From contig JAXLTI010000003.1 in NCBI GenBank assembly GCA_046330135.1, positions 434,001 to 498,000 of the forward strand: a stretch of DNA of 64,000 nucleotides, in the 5' to 3' direction. Positions 16,764 through 25,330 of the stretch are shown piece after piece (the stretch's first letter is position 1; every line of letters starts with the position of its first letter). A program made the translations under genes and the position numbers. Source of the stretch: CAYYFX01 sp046330135. GTDB taxonomy: Bacteria; ARS69. The notes under the pieces were generated by a model, which worked only from the letters and a program-made list of their open reading frames with translations, made no database searches and had not been told where the DNA came from.

Positions 16764-19700
16764 CTACTGGATCCGGACGACCGGCAGGTTGTCGGTGAGG
16801 GAGCCCGCGTTGGTCGACAGGAGGACGTGGAGCAGGTACGTGCCGTTCGCGACGGGCAGCCCGCGGTCGTCCCGCCCGTCCCACTCGAGACGGTGCTGGA
16901 AGTTCGCCCCGAGGCCCTGATCGCGGATCTCGCGGATCTTCCGCCCCGTCACCGTGAACACGCCGAGCGTGGCGTGATCGATGGCGCCCGTGGTCTTGAA
17001 CGCCACGGAAGTTCCGCTCGAGAACGGGTTCGGGAAGGCCACGGGGCGGTCCAGGAACCGGAACGTCGTGTCGGTGCGCAGGACGAAGCTGCTCGTCTTG
17101 CCGGTCCCGTCCACCGCCTCGAAGCGCACGTCGTACGACTCGTTGGCCCGGAGCGTGAACGAGCGCGTCAACGTGACGATCTGGTTGACGCCGTCCGTGG
17201 TCTGACGGTCCACGTGCGTCGTGTAGTCGGTCGCGGGGATCTCGCCGCGCTCGGTGTCGACGATGCGCGTGGACACGATCCCGCGCCCGTCCGAGGCCGT
17301 GACCTGCACCGTGATCTCGCCCGGGAACTCCCGGGCGCTGGCGAAGTACGGGTCCGTGACGTCCTCCACGTCCGCGCCGTTCACCTTCGCGGTGAGCGTG
17401 GGGCTCCCGAGATCGGGGGACAGCGCCGGATCGCCGAGCAGGATGAAGCGCTGCGCCGCCTGGCGGAACTGGCCGTCGAAGGGCTGCACCGCCTGGTACT
17501 CCAGGCGGGCGCGGGTCGTCGACTCGCCGAGCGTCCAGACGTATGCGCCGGGCACGCCGTCGTCCGGCAGCGGGCTGCCGACGAGGGCGCGCTCCGGCCG
17601 GAAGAAGGAGTCGAGAACGAAGTCGTTGAGCTGCGTGTTCGGCGTCAGGAACTCGAACCCGGAGCTGGCGAAGGCGCCGATGCTCCCGGCGGGACGGTTC
17701 TGTTCCGGCGTGCGGACGTTCATCATCTTCTCCGACAGGCAGTCCTCCGCCGCCAGCTCGTCGTCGCGGGCGAACTCGGCGAGGTGACACGCGAAGCCCA
17801 GGAAGATGAAGGGCCGGTCCACGTTCGTCAGCGTCTGGACATCGTGGCGTTCGAGCGTGTCGTCGCGCCAGATGACCTCGTGCGTCAGGAAGTACTTGTT
17901 CGCGTGGCCCTCGAAGTTCCAGATCAAGGCGCCGTCGTTCAGCTTGTTGCGCAGGGCGGGCAGCGCCAGCGACAGGAGGGCGTCGCGGACGCACTGGTAG
18001 TCCGGTCCCCAATTCGACGGGCGCGTCCGACACCGGTACCAGATGCCGCAATCCACGCCGTTGGTCTCGCAGTTCACCGGGAAGCTGTCCCCGACGGGCG
18101 CGTTGCAGGAGTCGGGGCATGGGTGCGTCCACTGCGACTGGCAGATCACGACCGGCTCGATGCGGTCCACCGGATTCGCCCGCAGGGAGTCCGCGTTCCT
18201 CTGAGAGTCCTGGCAGAAGCCCAGCTCCCCCGAGTTCCCCATCCAACCGTACCCGACCGAGAAGCCCGCTCCCAGATCGCCGGAGAGCGCGTCGTCCGCG
18301 TAGAGCAGCACCCTTCGCCGCCAGGCGTCGTCGGGCTTTTCCGTTTCGTAGATCCTGATCCGATCGACGTTCCAGGACAGCTCGTCCGGCGTGTTGACCG
18401 AGAGGCGGCCGACGAAGAAGTCCGAGAGGTCGTCGAACGCTCCCGTGTCGTCGTGGGTCACCTCGGCGAAGTACTGGTCGGACTCCGTGGGCGCGCCGTC
18501 GTAATCCTCCCACAGGCTGTGGCTGGGCAGGAGATCGCGGTCGGCCAGGCTTCCGATGCCCCGCGCGTCCTCGCTGGCATCGCCCACCAGGGTGAGGAAG
18601 ACGATCGGGTCGGACCACCGGTGATAGGCGTAGGCCGTGTAGCACTTGATCGCCACGGGGTCCCGCGTTCCGTTGTGGAAGAGGTCCCAGACCTCGGAGA
18701 GCGCGGTGGCGCGCGCCGTGTATCGGGCGCTGCGATAGCTGGCCAGGTCCTGCGCGCCGGCGAGGAGCTCGTCGTTCGCGAGGACGACGTACTTCGCCCC
18801 GATCCCCCCCGCGAGGAGGCTGGGCTGGCGCACCCGCGTCACGGCGGACGAGGCGATCGGCGCGGCCGCGGTCTCCCTCGCCGCAACGTACGTCCCCACG
18901 CCCGCGCTGTTGTCGTGCTCGAAGCGGAGGTCGTACGTCCCGCCGCCCATGGAGACGATCTGCGCGGGATCGAGCGCCACCTGCACGGGCTGCGCCGGGT
19001 TCGTGAGGTCGACCAGCAGGAGGTTCGAGCCGCCGAAGCCGGCGACCCGAATCCGCAGCAAGTCCGCGCCGCCGTTCGCGGTCGTGAGAAGGAGCTCGTC
19101 GCCGCGGGCCACCAGGCGTCGCGGGTAGGTGACCTCGTACCAGTCGAAGAGGAAGCGCGTGTTGGTCGACCACAGTCCGTTGTTCTGATACGAGTAGCCG
19201 TCGGCGGTGAGTCGATTCTCTCCTTCCACCAGCCGGCCCGCGGGAATCGGGTAGGTGGTGAGGACGCTGTCCGGGCGGACGGTGGAGGTGCCGCCGTACA
19301 GGCGGATGGTATCGAACTGGCGCTCTCCCACCTGAGCGCCGTCGATGTAGAGGACGAGCCGGTTCGCGCAGTTGCCGTACACCTGCAAACCCATCGGGCA
19401 CACGCGCGTGCGCAGCGAGGCGGCCGCGCCGGGGACGAGGTCGTCGACCTGGAAGGGGTCGTAGCTCAGCGCTCCCGTCTTCAGGTGCCAAGGGCTGCTC
19501 GCATCGTCCCCGGTGGGCGTGGTCTGGTTGTTCCAGTAGTAGAACTCGGATTCGAAGCCGTCGCGGCCGGGGCCGAAGTCCCCGGGGTACGGCGTGTACC
19601 TCTGGTCCTCCTCGCGGTGCACCATCGACGGCGTGGAGGTGAGCGAGTCCACGCCCGTCGGCACGACGCCCGGTCGGGACGGCATCCGCGCTCCGCCGGC

Positions 19701-20810
19701 GCCGTCCACGCGGACCCAGACGTAGTTCCTCGTGTCGTAGCGATCCTCGGACTCCCAGCCCGACGTCATCCACTGATCGCGGAACGAGCGCCCCCAGAAG
19801 ATCACCCCGTCACCGGCGTCGAACACGCCGTTCGAATTGCGGTCCCGGAGCAGCACGCGAACGGAGTCCACCTTGAAGAGGCTTGCCGCGGGAGTGGCGA
19901 CGTCGTCCACGTTCGCGAGGTCGAACTCGCGCTGGTAGACCGAGACCTGGCCCACCGGGATTCCGGCAGGGAAGCCCGCCGCCGAGAGGGTGGCGAAGGA
20001 CAGCTCGTAGAGGCCGGTCTGGTCGATCTCCACCTTCCACTGGTCGCCCGACCCGTAGGGAGCGTCCCCCACCGACACGCCGTCGCCGGCGCCGGCGCGC
20101 GCCCAGGTCTGCGCGGGCTTCGCGTTGATCACCGTGGAGCGGGTCGTTCGATCCCAGAGGGCCGCGCGAATCGCAGGCCGCGTGGAGCGCGTCACGTCGC
20201 GGAGCGGGCTCGCCTCGAAATCCACCTCCAGCACGGCGCGCTTCAACAAGCGGTGGGCGCGCAGGAAGACGTCCGCGCGGGCGGCGGCGTAGGAGAGCTC
20301 GACCACGCGGAGGTCACGCAGGCCCATCGTCTTCGACAGCCGGAACGGGGATGCGGGATACGAGGCGACGGCGAGGTACGCCTTTCCCTCGTGAGGCGGC
20401 TGCTCCACGACGTGGTCGGGGCCGAAAGGCTCGCGGATGCCGACGCGATGCGGGACCGGCACGATGGCGCCGGGACGGCTCCCGGACCACTCCTCGCTGA
20501 GGACGCGCAGCCGCGGCACGGTCCCCGGAGGCAGCGCGATGCGCAGGCCGCCGATGGGGATCTCGGGACACCCTTCGTCGTCCGTGGTGCCGAGGTCCCC
20601 CACCCGCAGCCGCACGTACTGGCGGCCCTCGCCCGCCACCGTGGACGACGTGGCCGGCCCCGGGACGATCTCCACCACGACATGGTGTTCGTCCGACTCG
20701 AGCACACGCTCGGTCGCCGCGACGGTGCGCGGGAGAAGCCCTGCGACGCCCAGGAGCGCGATCACGACGCAGCGCGACGCGTTCCCGCGGACACGACATC
20801 CGAGAGTCAT
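16764..20810 (-). CDS. Secreted C25 (gingipain/PorU-type) cysteine peptidase with C-terminal FlgD-like sorting domain
   Basis: 1348 residues. It has a signal peptide (to about 32), a propeptide-like N-terminal region with GCPEIPIGGLRIALP and WKVEIDQTGLYELSF as in PorU and gingipains, then the C25 domain (about 690-1090). The catalytic His is in FEGHAN (about 968) and the Cys in FLGFACHLAEFA (about 1006). Further Ig-like parts follow, and the end (DRPVAFPNPF, LEWDGRDDRGLPVANGTYLLHV) is a FlgD-like Ig / type-A-sorting-like domain. PorU is the sortase of the type IX secretion system. The layout fits a PorU-like enzyme, but a secreted protease is equally possible. A consensus promoter lies 49 bases upstream; there is no clear ribosome site. 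Confidence 0.85.
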   Translation of the reverse strand: MTLGCRVRGNASRCVVIALLGVAGLLPRTVAATERVLESDEHHVVVEIVPGPATSSTVAGEGRQYVRLRVGDLGTTDDEGCPEIPIGGLRIALPPGTVPRLRVLSEEWSGSRPGAIVPVPHRVGIREPFGPDHVVEQPPHEGKAYLAVASYPASPFRLSKTMGLRDLRVVELSYAAARADVFLRAHRLLKRAVLEVDFEASPLRDVTRSTRPAIRAALWDRTTRSTVINAKPAQTWARAGAGDGVSVGDAPYGSGDQWKVEIDQTGLYELSFATLSAAGFPAGIPVGQVSVYQREFDLANVDDVATPAASLFKVDSVRVLLRDRNSNGVFDAGDGVIFWGRSFRDQWMTSGWESEDRYDTRNYVWVRVDGAGGARMPSRPGVVPTGVDSLTSTPSMVHREEDQRYTPYPGDFGPGRDGFESEFYYWNNQTTPTGDDASSPWHLKTGALSYDPFQVDDLVPGAAASLRTRVCPMGLQVYGNCANRLVLYIDGAQVGERQFDTIRLYGGTSTVRPDSVLTTYPIPAGRLVEGENRLTADGYSYQNNGLWSTNTRFLFDWYEVTYPRRLVARGDELLLTTANGGADLLRIRVAGFGGSNLLLVDLTNPAQPVQVALDPAQIVSMGGGTYDLRFEHDNSAGVGTYVAARETAAAPIASSAVTRVRQPSLLAGGIGAKYVVLANDELLAGAQDLASYRSARYTARATALSEVWDLFHNGTRDPVAIKCYTAYAYHRWSDPIVFLTLVGDASEDARGIGSLADRDLLPSHSLWEDYDGAPTESDQYFAEVTHDDTGAFDDLSDFFVGRLSVNTPDELSWNVDRIRIYETEKPDDAWRRRVLLYADDALSGDLGAGFSVGYGWMGNSGELGFCQDSQRNADSLRANPVDRIEPVVICQSQWTHPCPDSCNAPVGDSFPVNCETNGVDCGIWYRCRTRPSNWGPDYQCVRDALLSLALPALRNKLNDGALIWNFEGHANKYFLTHEVIWRDDTLERHDVQTLTNVDRPFIFLGFACHLAEFARDDELAAEDCLSEKMMNVRTPEQNRPAGSIGAFASSGFEFLTPNTQLNDFVLDSFFRPERALVGSPLPDDGVPGAYVWTLGESTTRARLEYQAVQPFDGQFRQAAQRFILLGDPALSPDLGSPTLTAKVNGADVEDVTDPYFASAREFPGEITVQVTASDGRGIVSTRIVDTERGEIPATDYTTHVDRQTTDGVNQIVTLTRSFTLRANESYDVRFEAVDGTGKTSSFVLRTDTTFRFLDRPVAFPNPFSSGTSVAFKTTGAIDHATLGVFTVTGRKIREIRDQGLGANFQHRLEWDGRDDRGLPVANGTYLLHVLLSTNAGSLTDNLPVVRIQ

Positions 20811-20858
20811 GGCGGAGTGGACACAGGAGGGGTTGGTCTGGGGCGAAGAGCCATGAGA

Positions 20859-20887
20859 AGTATAGGGGCGCCTCCGGGCCCCGTCAA
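20859..20887 (-). promoter_or_regulatory. Sigma70-type promoter of the C25 peptidase gene
   Basis: On the minus strand TTGACG, 17 bases, TATACT. The -10 is 49 bases before the ATG at 20810. Confidence 0.75.
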
Positions 20888-20907
20888 TTTCCGCTCACGC
20901 AGACGAA

Positions 20908-20939
20908 GGGAGCGGACCCGAGTGGTCGAGCCCGCTCCC
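20908..20939 (-). terminator. Terminator hairpin after the small secreted protein gene
   Basis: GGGAGCGG and CCGCTCCC pair with extra inner pairing (TCG/CGA), 22 bases beyond the stop at 20962. There is no strong T-run. Confidence 0.5.
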
Positions 20940-20961
20940 GACGTCTCAGCGCGTGGTGAGA

Positions 20962-21564
20962 TCAGCGGTAGATCGCCTTGATGCCGCCCCACGTGGCGGC
21001 GTCGACCGGATCGACGGTGCAGCCGTTGCCCCACGCCTGCTGCGCGCCGGCGAAGCCGTTCGACTTCGCTCCCACGAAGAGGACGTCCGCCGGCCAGGAC
21101 CACGGGTCCGGCGTGGGCGACGTGCAGTCCACGACGACGGCGATGTTGTTGTTCGACAATCCGAGCCGAGCCGCGCCGTCGCCCGCCGTGAAGATCGTGA
21201 TCGACCCCGCGAGCTCCGACGCGCTCGGGCAACCGCCCACCGCCAACAGGAGGTTGGGGCCGGAACCCGCATTCAGGAAGCCGCTCGTCGCGTCAGGATT
21301 GAAGCCCACGTACGTCCACGCGCCGCTCACTTTGACGGCGAAATCGCTGGCCGACATCCCCGGGCCTGCAGCCACGCTGTTGCAGCCCTGGTACCACAGG
21401 TAGAGCGTGGCCAAGCCGGCGGGATTCGGCGCCGTCTGCACGTTCGGGTCCGTATTGCTGAAGCTGATACGCCACTCGTACCGGCCGGTGCCCGCTGCCG
21501 CCGCGGAGCCCGCCAGAACCAGCGCCATCATCAGCGCCAGCCCGATCCTCGTAGCCTTCCTCAT
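20962..21564 (-). CDS. Small secreted protein with W-x2-IK-x2-YR C-terminal tail
   Basis: 200 residues. The ATG at 21564 follows GGAGGAGG and starts a signal peptide ending AGSAAAAG. The mature part is a beta-rich domain with a few Cys (NSVAAGPGMSASDFAVKVSG, ITIFTAGDGAARLGLSNNNIAVVVDC). No known family is recognised. It ends in DAATWGGIKAIYR, closely similar to the ends of the proteins at 33266 (ETVPWSRVKARYR) and 34799 (RETTWSRIKQLWR). It is a single-gene unit with its own consensus promoter and terminator. Confidence 0.8.
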   Translation of the reverse strand: MRKATRIGLALMMALVLAGSAAAAGTGRYEWRISFSNTDPNVQTAPNPAGLATLYLWYQGCNSVAAGPGMSASDFAVKVSGAWTYVGFNPDATSGFLNAGSGPNLLLAVGGCPSASELAGSITIFTAGDGAARLGLSNNNIAVVVDCTSPTPDPWSWPADVLFVGAKSNGFAGAQQAWGNGCTVDPVDAATWGGIKAIYR

Positions 21565-21712
21565 GACCCGCCTCCTCCCCCGACACGAGGGATCCTTCGC
21601 GAAGGGACGTCCTCTGGAGCGTCGCCCCCGACCTCTCGACACGCGACCGAGGGGCTCGCGACCACGAGCGCGAGCTCGGAACGGTCGCGAGAGATCGACC
21701 GATGACGGGCGG

Positions 21713-21741
21713 ATTCTAGGAACGGGTCGAGGGACTGTCAA
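21713..21741 (-). promoter_or_regulatory. Consensus sigma70 promoter of the small secreted protein gene
   Basis: TTGACA, 17 bases, TAGAAT on the minus strand. The leader to the ATG is about 140 bases and G/A-rich near its end. This is the best promoter match in the window and lies in the 321-base gap 21565-21885. Confidence 0.8.
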
Positions 21742-21828
21742 CGAGCGAGGCGCGTCGGCCCTTCGGGCGGGACGGACGGGCGGGTCGTCGGGAGAAGGCG
21801 AGGGACCGGAGAACGCGAGGAAGAGAAG

Positions 21829-21855
21829 AGGGGCGCCCCCGCTGGGGACGCCCCT
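21829..21855 (-). terminator. Terminator of the FG-GAP/UnbV gene
   Basis: AGGGGCGTCCCC pairs with GGGGGCGCCCCT, followed on the minus strand by CTTCTCTT. It is 31 bases past the stop and almost identical to the terminator at 24060. Confidence 0.8.
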
Positions 21856-21885
21856 CCCTCGCCACCGCGATTCGTCGGCCGAGCC

Positions 21886-23658
21886 TCACCTTCGAACGCG
21901 TACGAGCTTGTCGGCCAGGACGCCGTCGGAGGCGACGAGGCGCACGAAGTAGATCCCGGCGGTCGCCGGTCCGCCCACGTCGTCCCGGCCGTCCCACACC
22001 CATCGGTTCGGGCCCGCACCCAACCCGTCGATCCGCACGTCACGGATCTTCCGACCGGCAACGCTGAAGATCGAGATGGCGACGGGACCCGCCGCGGGGA
22101 GGTTGAAACGCAGCTCCGTTTCGTCGCGGAATGGGTTCGGAAATGGCGGCGCGAGGCGGAAGGCCCCTGCGAACGGCCCGGGGATCGGTGCCGGCGTCGA
22201 GCTCTCTTCGGTGATCACGATCCTCCGGTCCACGGGAAGGCCTTCGACGGTTTGCACGATACCCGAGGGCCACCGGACGGTGACTCGGTCCACCGACATG
22301 CCGGGATCCGGGCCCAGTCCGAAGTGCGCGGTGAAGGGCTCTTGCGAAGACAACCCCTCCCCCGCGGAGATTTCGCGCATCTGCCGGACGGCACCCTCCT
22401 CCGTCACGATCCTCGCTCCCACGCCGAAACGGTTCGACACGGTGCCAACCAGGTCGATCTGCAACCAGTGACCGAGCCCGAGATTGTCGTTGCGGAAGAG
22501 GCGATTCGCGTGGAACTCGTCGACATTGGCCAGGGCGAGGTCCAGATCGCCGTCCCCGTCGACGTCGCCGAACGCGACGCCGATGCCGACGCCTCCGTCG
22601 GTGAGCGGGGGTTGCGCAATGCTCTTGAACGAGATCCGGGTCGGCGTGCAGTCGTTGTGCAGCAGCTTGTTCGACCCGGAGGCCTCGCAGAAGTAGAGGT
22701 CGATCCGACCATCGTTGTCGAAGTCCCCGAACGCGACGCCCGAGCAGTTGGCCGGGTCGCCCAGGTCGCCTTCCGAGGCGTCGACGAAGCCGCCTTCGCC
22801 GTCGTTCCGGAAGAAGCGATTCGGGCCGAAGATGTTCGTCACATAGAGGTCCAGATCGCCGTCGTTGTCGACGTCGGCCCAGACGCCCCCATGGCCGAAT
22901 CCTCGATCGTCCAGAGGAGGTACGGTCACGTCCACGAAGGTGCCTCCGCCGTCGTTCCGGAGCAGGAAATTGGCACCGTCGCTGGTGCTGCTCGGCGTGC
23001 GAACGAGATACGGATCCGAGTCGCCGTCATTGTCCCAGTCTCCCCAGGCGATGCTCTGGACGCCGCCGACGTACGTCTCGAGGAACGGCGGCGTCACGTC
23101 CGTGAATCGACCCGGCCCGTCGTTTCTGAAGAAGCGCACCACGCCTGGAGCGTTGTAAGCCGCCACGAGATCCAGATCGCCGTCGCGGTCGAAATCGATC
23201 CACGTGGGCGCGCCGCCGTCCGCACCGACCGTCAGGGGCGGCGCCGTCACATCGACGAACGTACCGGCGTCGTTCCGGAACAGCCGGTTCGTCACCCCGA
23301 CCACGTAGACGTCCAAGTCGCCGTCGCCGTCGAAGTCGCCCCATGCGGAGGCCAAGTGGGCATCGGGACTCTCCAGCTCGGGATACGCGTGCCGGAACGT
23401 CCCGCCGTCGTTGCGGAGCACCCTGTCGTGCGAGTCGCGGCCGTCGTACACGTTCCAGACGGTGAAGTAGAGATCAAGGTCGCCGTCGAGATCGAAGTCG
23501 ACCAGGGAGCATCCGCTGGTTGCCCCCGGGTCCGTCATCGGCGGAGATGCGATATCGGTCCAACTGGGAGCCGCTCGGGAGACGCTTGCCGCCGCCGCGG
23601 CGACGATTGCCCCGAGGCTGACGGCTCGCCACGCATAGTGTTTCGGGAGGAGTCTCAT
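21886..23658 (-). CDS. Secreted FG-GAP/VCBS propeller with ASPIC/UnbV domain and FlgD-like C-terminus (CRTAC1-like)
   Basis: 590 residues. The ATG follows GGAGGGTGTACC and starts a signal peptide (to about 30). At least seven FG-GAP repeats carry Ca-binding loops such as DFDLDGDLDLYF, DFDGDGDLDVYV and DVDNDGDLDLYV. From about residue 400 an ASPIC/UnbV domain follows (HWLQIDLVG, NRFGVGARIV, HFGLGPDPGMSVDRVTVRWPSG). The C-terminus FPNPFRDETELRFNLP through WDGRDDVGGPATAGIYFVRLVA is a FlgD-like sorting-type domain. This order matches the CRTAC1-like family of surface proteins. Likely calcium-stabilised and exported to the cell surface. Confidence 0.9.
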   Translation of the reverse strand: MRLLPKHYAWRAVSLGAIVAAAAASVSRAAPSWTDIASPPMTDPGATSGCSLVDFDLDGDLDLYFTVWNVYDGRDSHDRVLRNDGGTFRHAYPELESPDAHLASAWGDFDGDGDLDVYVVGVTNRLFRNDAGTFVDVTAPPLTVGADGGAPTWIDFDRDGDLDLVAAYNAPGVVRFFRNDGPGRFTDVTPPFLETYVGGVQSIAWGDWDNDGDSDPYLVRTPSSTSDGANFLLRNDGGGTFVDVTVPPLDDRGFGHGGVWADVDNDGDLDLYVTNIFGPNRFFRNDGEGGFVDASEGDLGDPANCSGVAFGDFDNDGRIDLYFCEASGSNKLLHNDCTPTRISFKSIAQPPLTDGGVGIGVAFGDVDGDGDLDLALANVDEFHANRLFRNDNLGLGHWLQIDLVGTVSNRFGVGARIVTEEGAVRQMREISAGEGLSSQEPFTAHFGLGPDPGMSVDRVTVRWPSGIVQTVEGLPVDRRIVITEESSTPAPIPGPFAGAFRLAPPFPNPFRDETELRFNLPAAGPVAISIFSVAGRKIRDVRIDGLGAGPNRWVWDGRDDVGGPATAGIYFVRLVASDGVLADKLVRVRR

Positions 23659-24059
23659 GGTACACCCTCCGGAGATCGCGCCAGAGGCATTGATGCAGGC
23701 GAGCGTGCGTCCTTAGGTTGCGCCGCGGGTCAGTGCGCGTCAAGTCCCCGGGGTCTGAGGGCGACCAGAGCAAGCGCGGCACACCGCTCTCCGACCTCCG
23801 TCGACCTCGCCTCTGGAGGGATCCTGCACACGTGGGCATTGCAATCGCCACGACCGGCCAATCCGCACCTGCTCGAGGGTCCGAGCTTCGTCCGCGAGGA
23901 CGGGCGGTCCTCGGCAAGCACGCGGCACGCTGCTCAAGGGCTCGGGCTCGGCGCCCACGCCATGCGGTCTGACACTCTGCGGTTCCCTTCCTGTGGCCTG
24001 CTCCCGGAAGGACTCACAACTTCAAGCCAGCGGACCCATGCTGGGCCCACCAAGAGAAG
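23659..24059 (-). other. Intergenic region upstream of the FG-GAP/UnbV gene
   Basis: 400 bases without a convincing gene. A weak promoter (minus strand TTGACG around 23740, 17 bases, CAACCT) would give a leader of about 60 bases for the gene at 23658. Nothing else is recognisable apart from the terminator that follows at 24060. Confidence 0.4.
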
Positions 24060-24089
24060 AGGGGCGCTCCCCGACTGGGGAACGCCCCT
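24060..24089 (-). terminator. Terminator of the dockerin-like gene
   Basis: AGGGGCGTTCCCC / GGGGAGCGCCCCT hairpin with an AGTC loop and CTTCTCTT after it on the minus strand, 27 bases after the stop. Same design as the terminator at 21829. Confidence 0.8.
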
Positions 24090-24115
24090 CCCAAACGCTC
24101 GACGCCGATCCGAGC

Positions 24116-24712
24116 TTACGGGCAGTTCGCGCAGGTCTTGCCGATACCGCCGGCGAGGATGCCGAGGTCGATGACGTTGACCGCGGCGTCGCAGTTGAAG
24201 TCTGACGACACGCCGTAGGGCGAGATGCCGCCGGCCCAGATTCCGAGGTCGACGACGTTGACGGCGCCGTTGTCGCTGTCACGAGAGCCGCTCAGATCCG
24301 GGTTCGTGAAGGTGATCGTCTTGCTGCAGATGCCGATGTTGCCCGAGCAGATCGCGGTCACACGGAGCTGGACGGTGCCGCGGCCGCCGATGCAGCGATA
24401 GACGAAGTTCACGACGCCGCCAGCGGTGGAAAGACCGCCCTTGCGATCGCCGCCGCAGTTCTTCGCGACGAGCGAGGCACCGGCGAGGTTGCAGTACGTG
24501 GAGCAGCTCGCCACAGGCGAGTCGAAAGCGTCGCGCAGCGTGAGCTTCAGCGTGAGCTTGTCAAGGCCGCCGTCATTGCGGAAGCGCCACTGACAGGCCA
24601 ACGGCTGGGTGTTCAGAGCACAGCCGGAACGCGACGGATCAGGAACGCCCGCGAACGCGGCGGCGCTGCAGACGAGCACGACGAGCGTCGCGAGGACCAG
24701 GGACTTGCGCAT
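24116..24712 (-). CDS. Secreted Cys-rich protein with C-terminal dockerin-like repeats
   Basis: 198 residues. The ATG follows GGAGG with 6-base spacing. Signal peptide MRKSLVLATLVVLVCSAAAFAG. The middle domain (about 25-135) holds eight Cys residues in a beta-rich sequence. The end has two dockerin type I-like Ca-binding repeats, SRDSDNGAVNVVDLGIWAGG and DFNCDAAVNVIDLGILAGG. Dockerins pair with cohesins in cellulosomes, but many bacteria use dockerin-like ends on surface proteins without a cellulosome. No cohesin is present in the window. Two tandem promoters lie upstream. Confidence 0.82.
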   Translation of the reverse strand: MRKSLVLATLVVLVCSAAAFAGVPDPSRSGCALNTQPLACQWRFRNDGGLDKLTLKLTLRDAFDSPVASCSTYCNLAGASLVAKNCGGDRKGGLSTAGGVVNFVYRCIGGRGTVQLRVTAICSGNIGICSKTITFTNPDLSGSRDSDNGAVNVVDLGIWAGGISPYGVSSDFNCDAAVNVIDLGILAGGIGKTCANCP

Positions 24713-24851
24713 CAGTTACCTCCGAGGCACGAAGACAATCGATGGACCGGTGTCACGGGACGGCGTCTCCCGAACCGACCAGGAGAACGTTGCAGCTAGG
24801 ATCAAGCGGTCTGTCGGTGCAGCACCCCCTTCCCTGGCCTTGTCGCGAGAT

Positions 24852-24881
24852 ATTCTAGCAAGATCCGTCGGACGGCGTCAA
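24852..24881 (-). promoter_or_regulatory. Sigma70-type promoter of the dockerin-like gene (proximal)
   Basis: TTGACG, 18 bases, TAGAAT on the minus strand. The leader to the ATG is about 135 bases. Confidence 0.7.
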
Positions 24882-24989
24882 ACGCCTTTCCGCTGGATTT
24901 TGCGTCGGCTGGCGGATACCGGGAGCGTTCGCACGGGTGCGTCCAGGGTCCTCGCCGGACCGGCGCCGCCGACCTTCACTGAGCGTCCA

Positions 24990-25018
24990 AGCCTAACAGT
25001 CCGCTGGCCCCGCGTCAA
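24990..25018 (-). promoter_or_regulatory. Possible second (distal) promoter of the dockerin-like gene
   Basis: TTGACG, 17 bases, TAGGCT on the minus strand, 138 bases upstream of the first. The gap 24713-25330 holds these two promoters and the terminator at 25274. No gene is supported in it. Confidence 0.45.
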
Positions 25019-25273
25019 TTCCGGAGAACAGGGGCGGGCTTCCGGAGCCCTTTTCCCGCGGGGCAGGCGCCCTTTTTCCCCCTTCCTGGGGTGGGCACCG
25101 AACGGCCTCCGGGCGCTCACTCCCCCGACGGGGCGCGAGGGCCCCTCGAACGGGGCGCGAGAACGAGAGCCCGAGCCGACCCATTCCGTTCCGCTTGTGC
25201 TTCAAGTCATTTCCCTACAACACCTTATGGGATCAGTTGCCCGATCGACCTCGCCGGCAAACCTCGCCGGGCG

Positions 25274-25307
25274 GTGGAGCGCCGGACCTCTGCCCGGCGC
25301 TCCACCC
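25274..25307 (-). terminator. Hairpin terminator of the sortilin/BNR-repeat gene
   Basis: A perfect 13-bp stem (GGTGGAGCGCCGG / CCGGCGCTCCACC) with an 8-base loop, 23 bases after the stop at 25331. It lacks a T-run, so it may be a Rho-assisted or processing hairpin. Confidence 0.6.
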
Positions 25308-25330
25308 CGGCCCCGCGAGCCGTGGCCGTC

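Noticed and set aside
16827..20981. 1384-codon plus-strand open frame across the C25 peptidase gene
   Set aside because: Antisense of a well-supported gene; no recognisable domain or start context.
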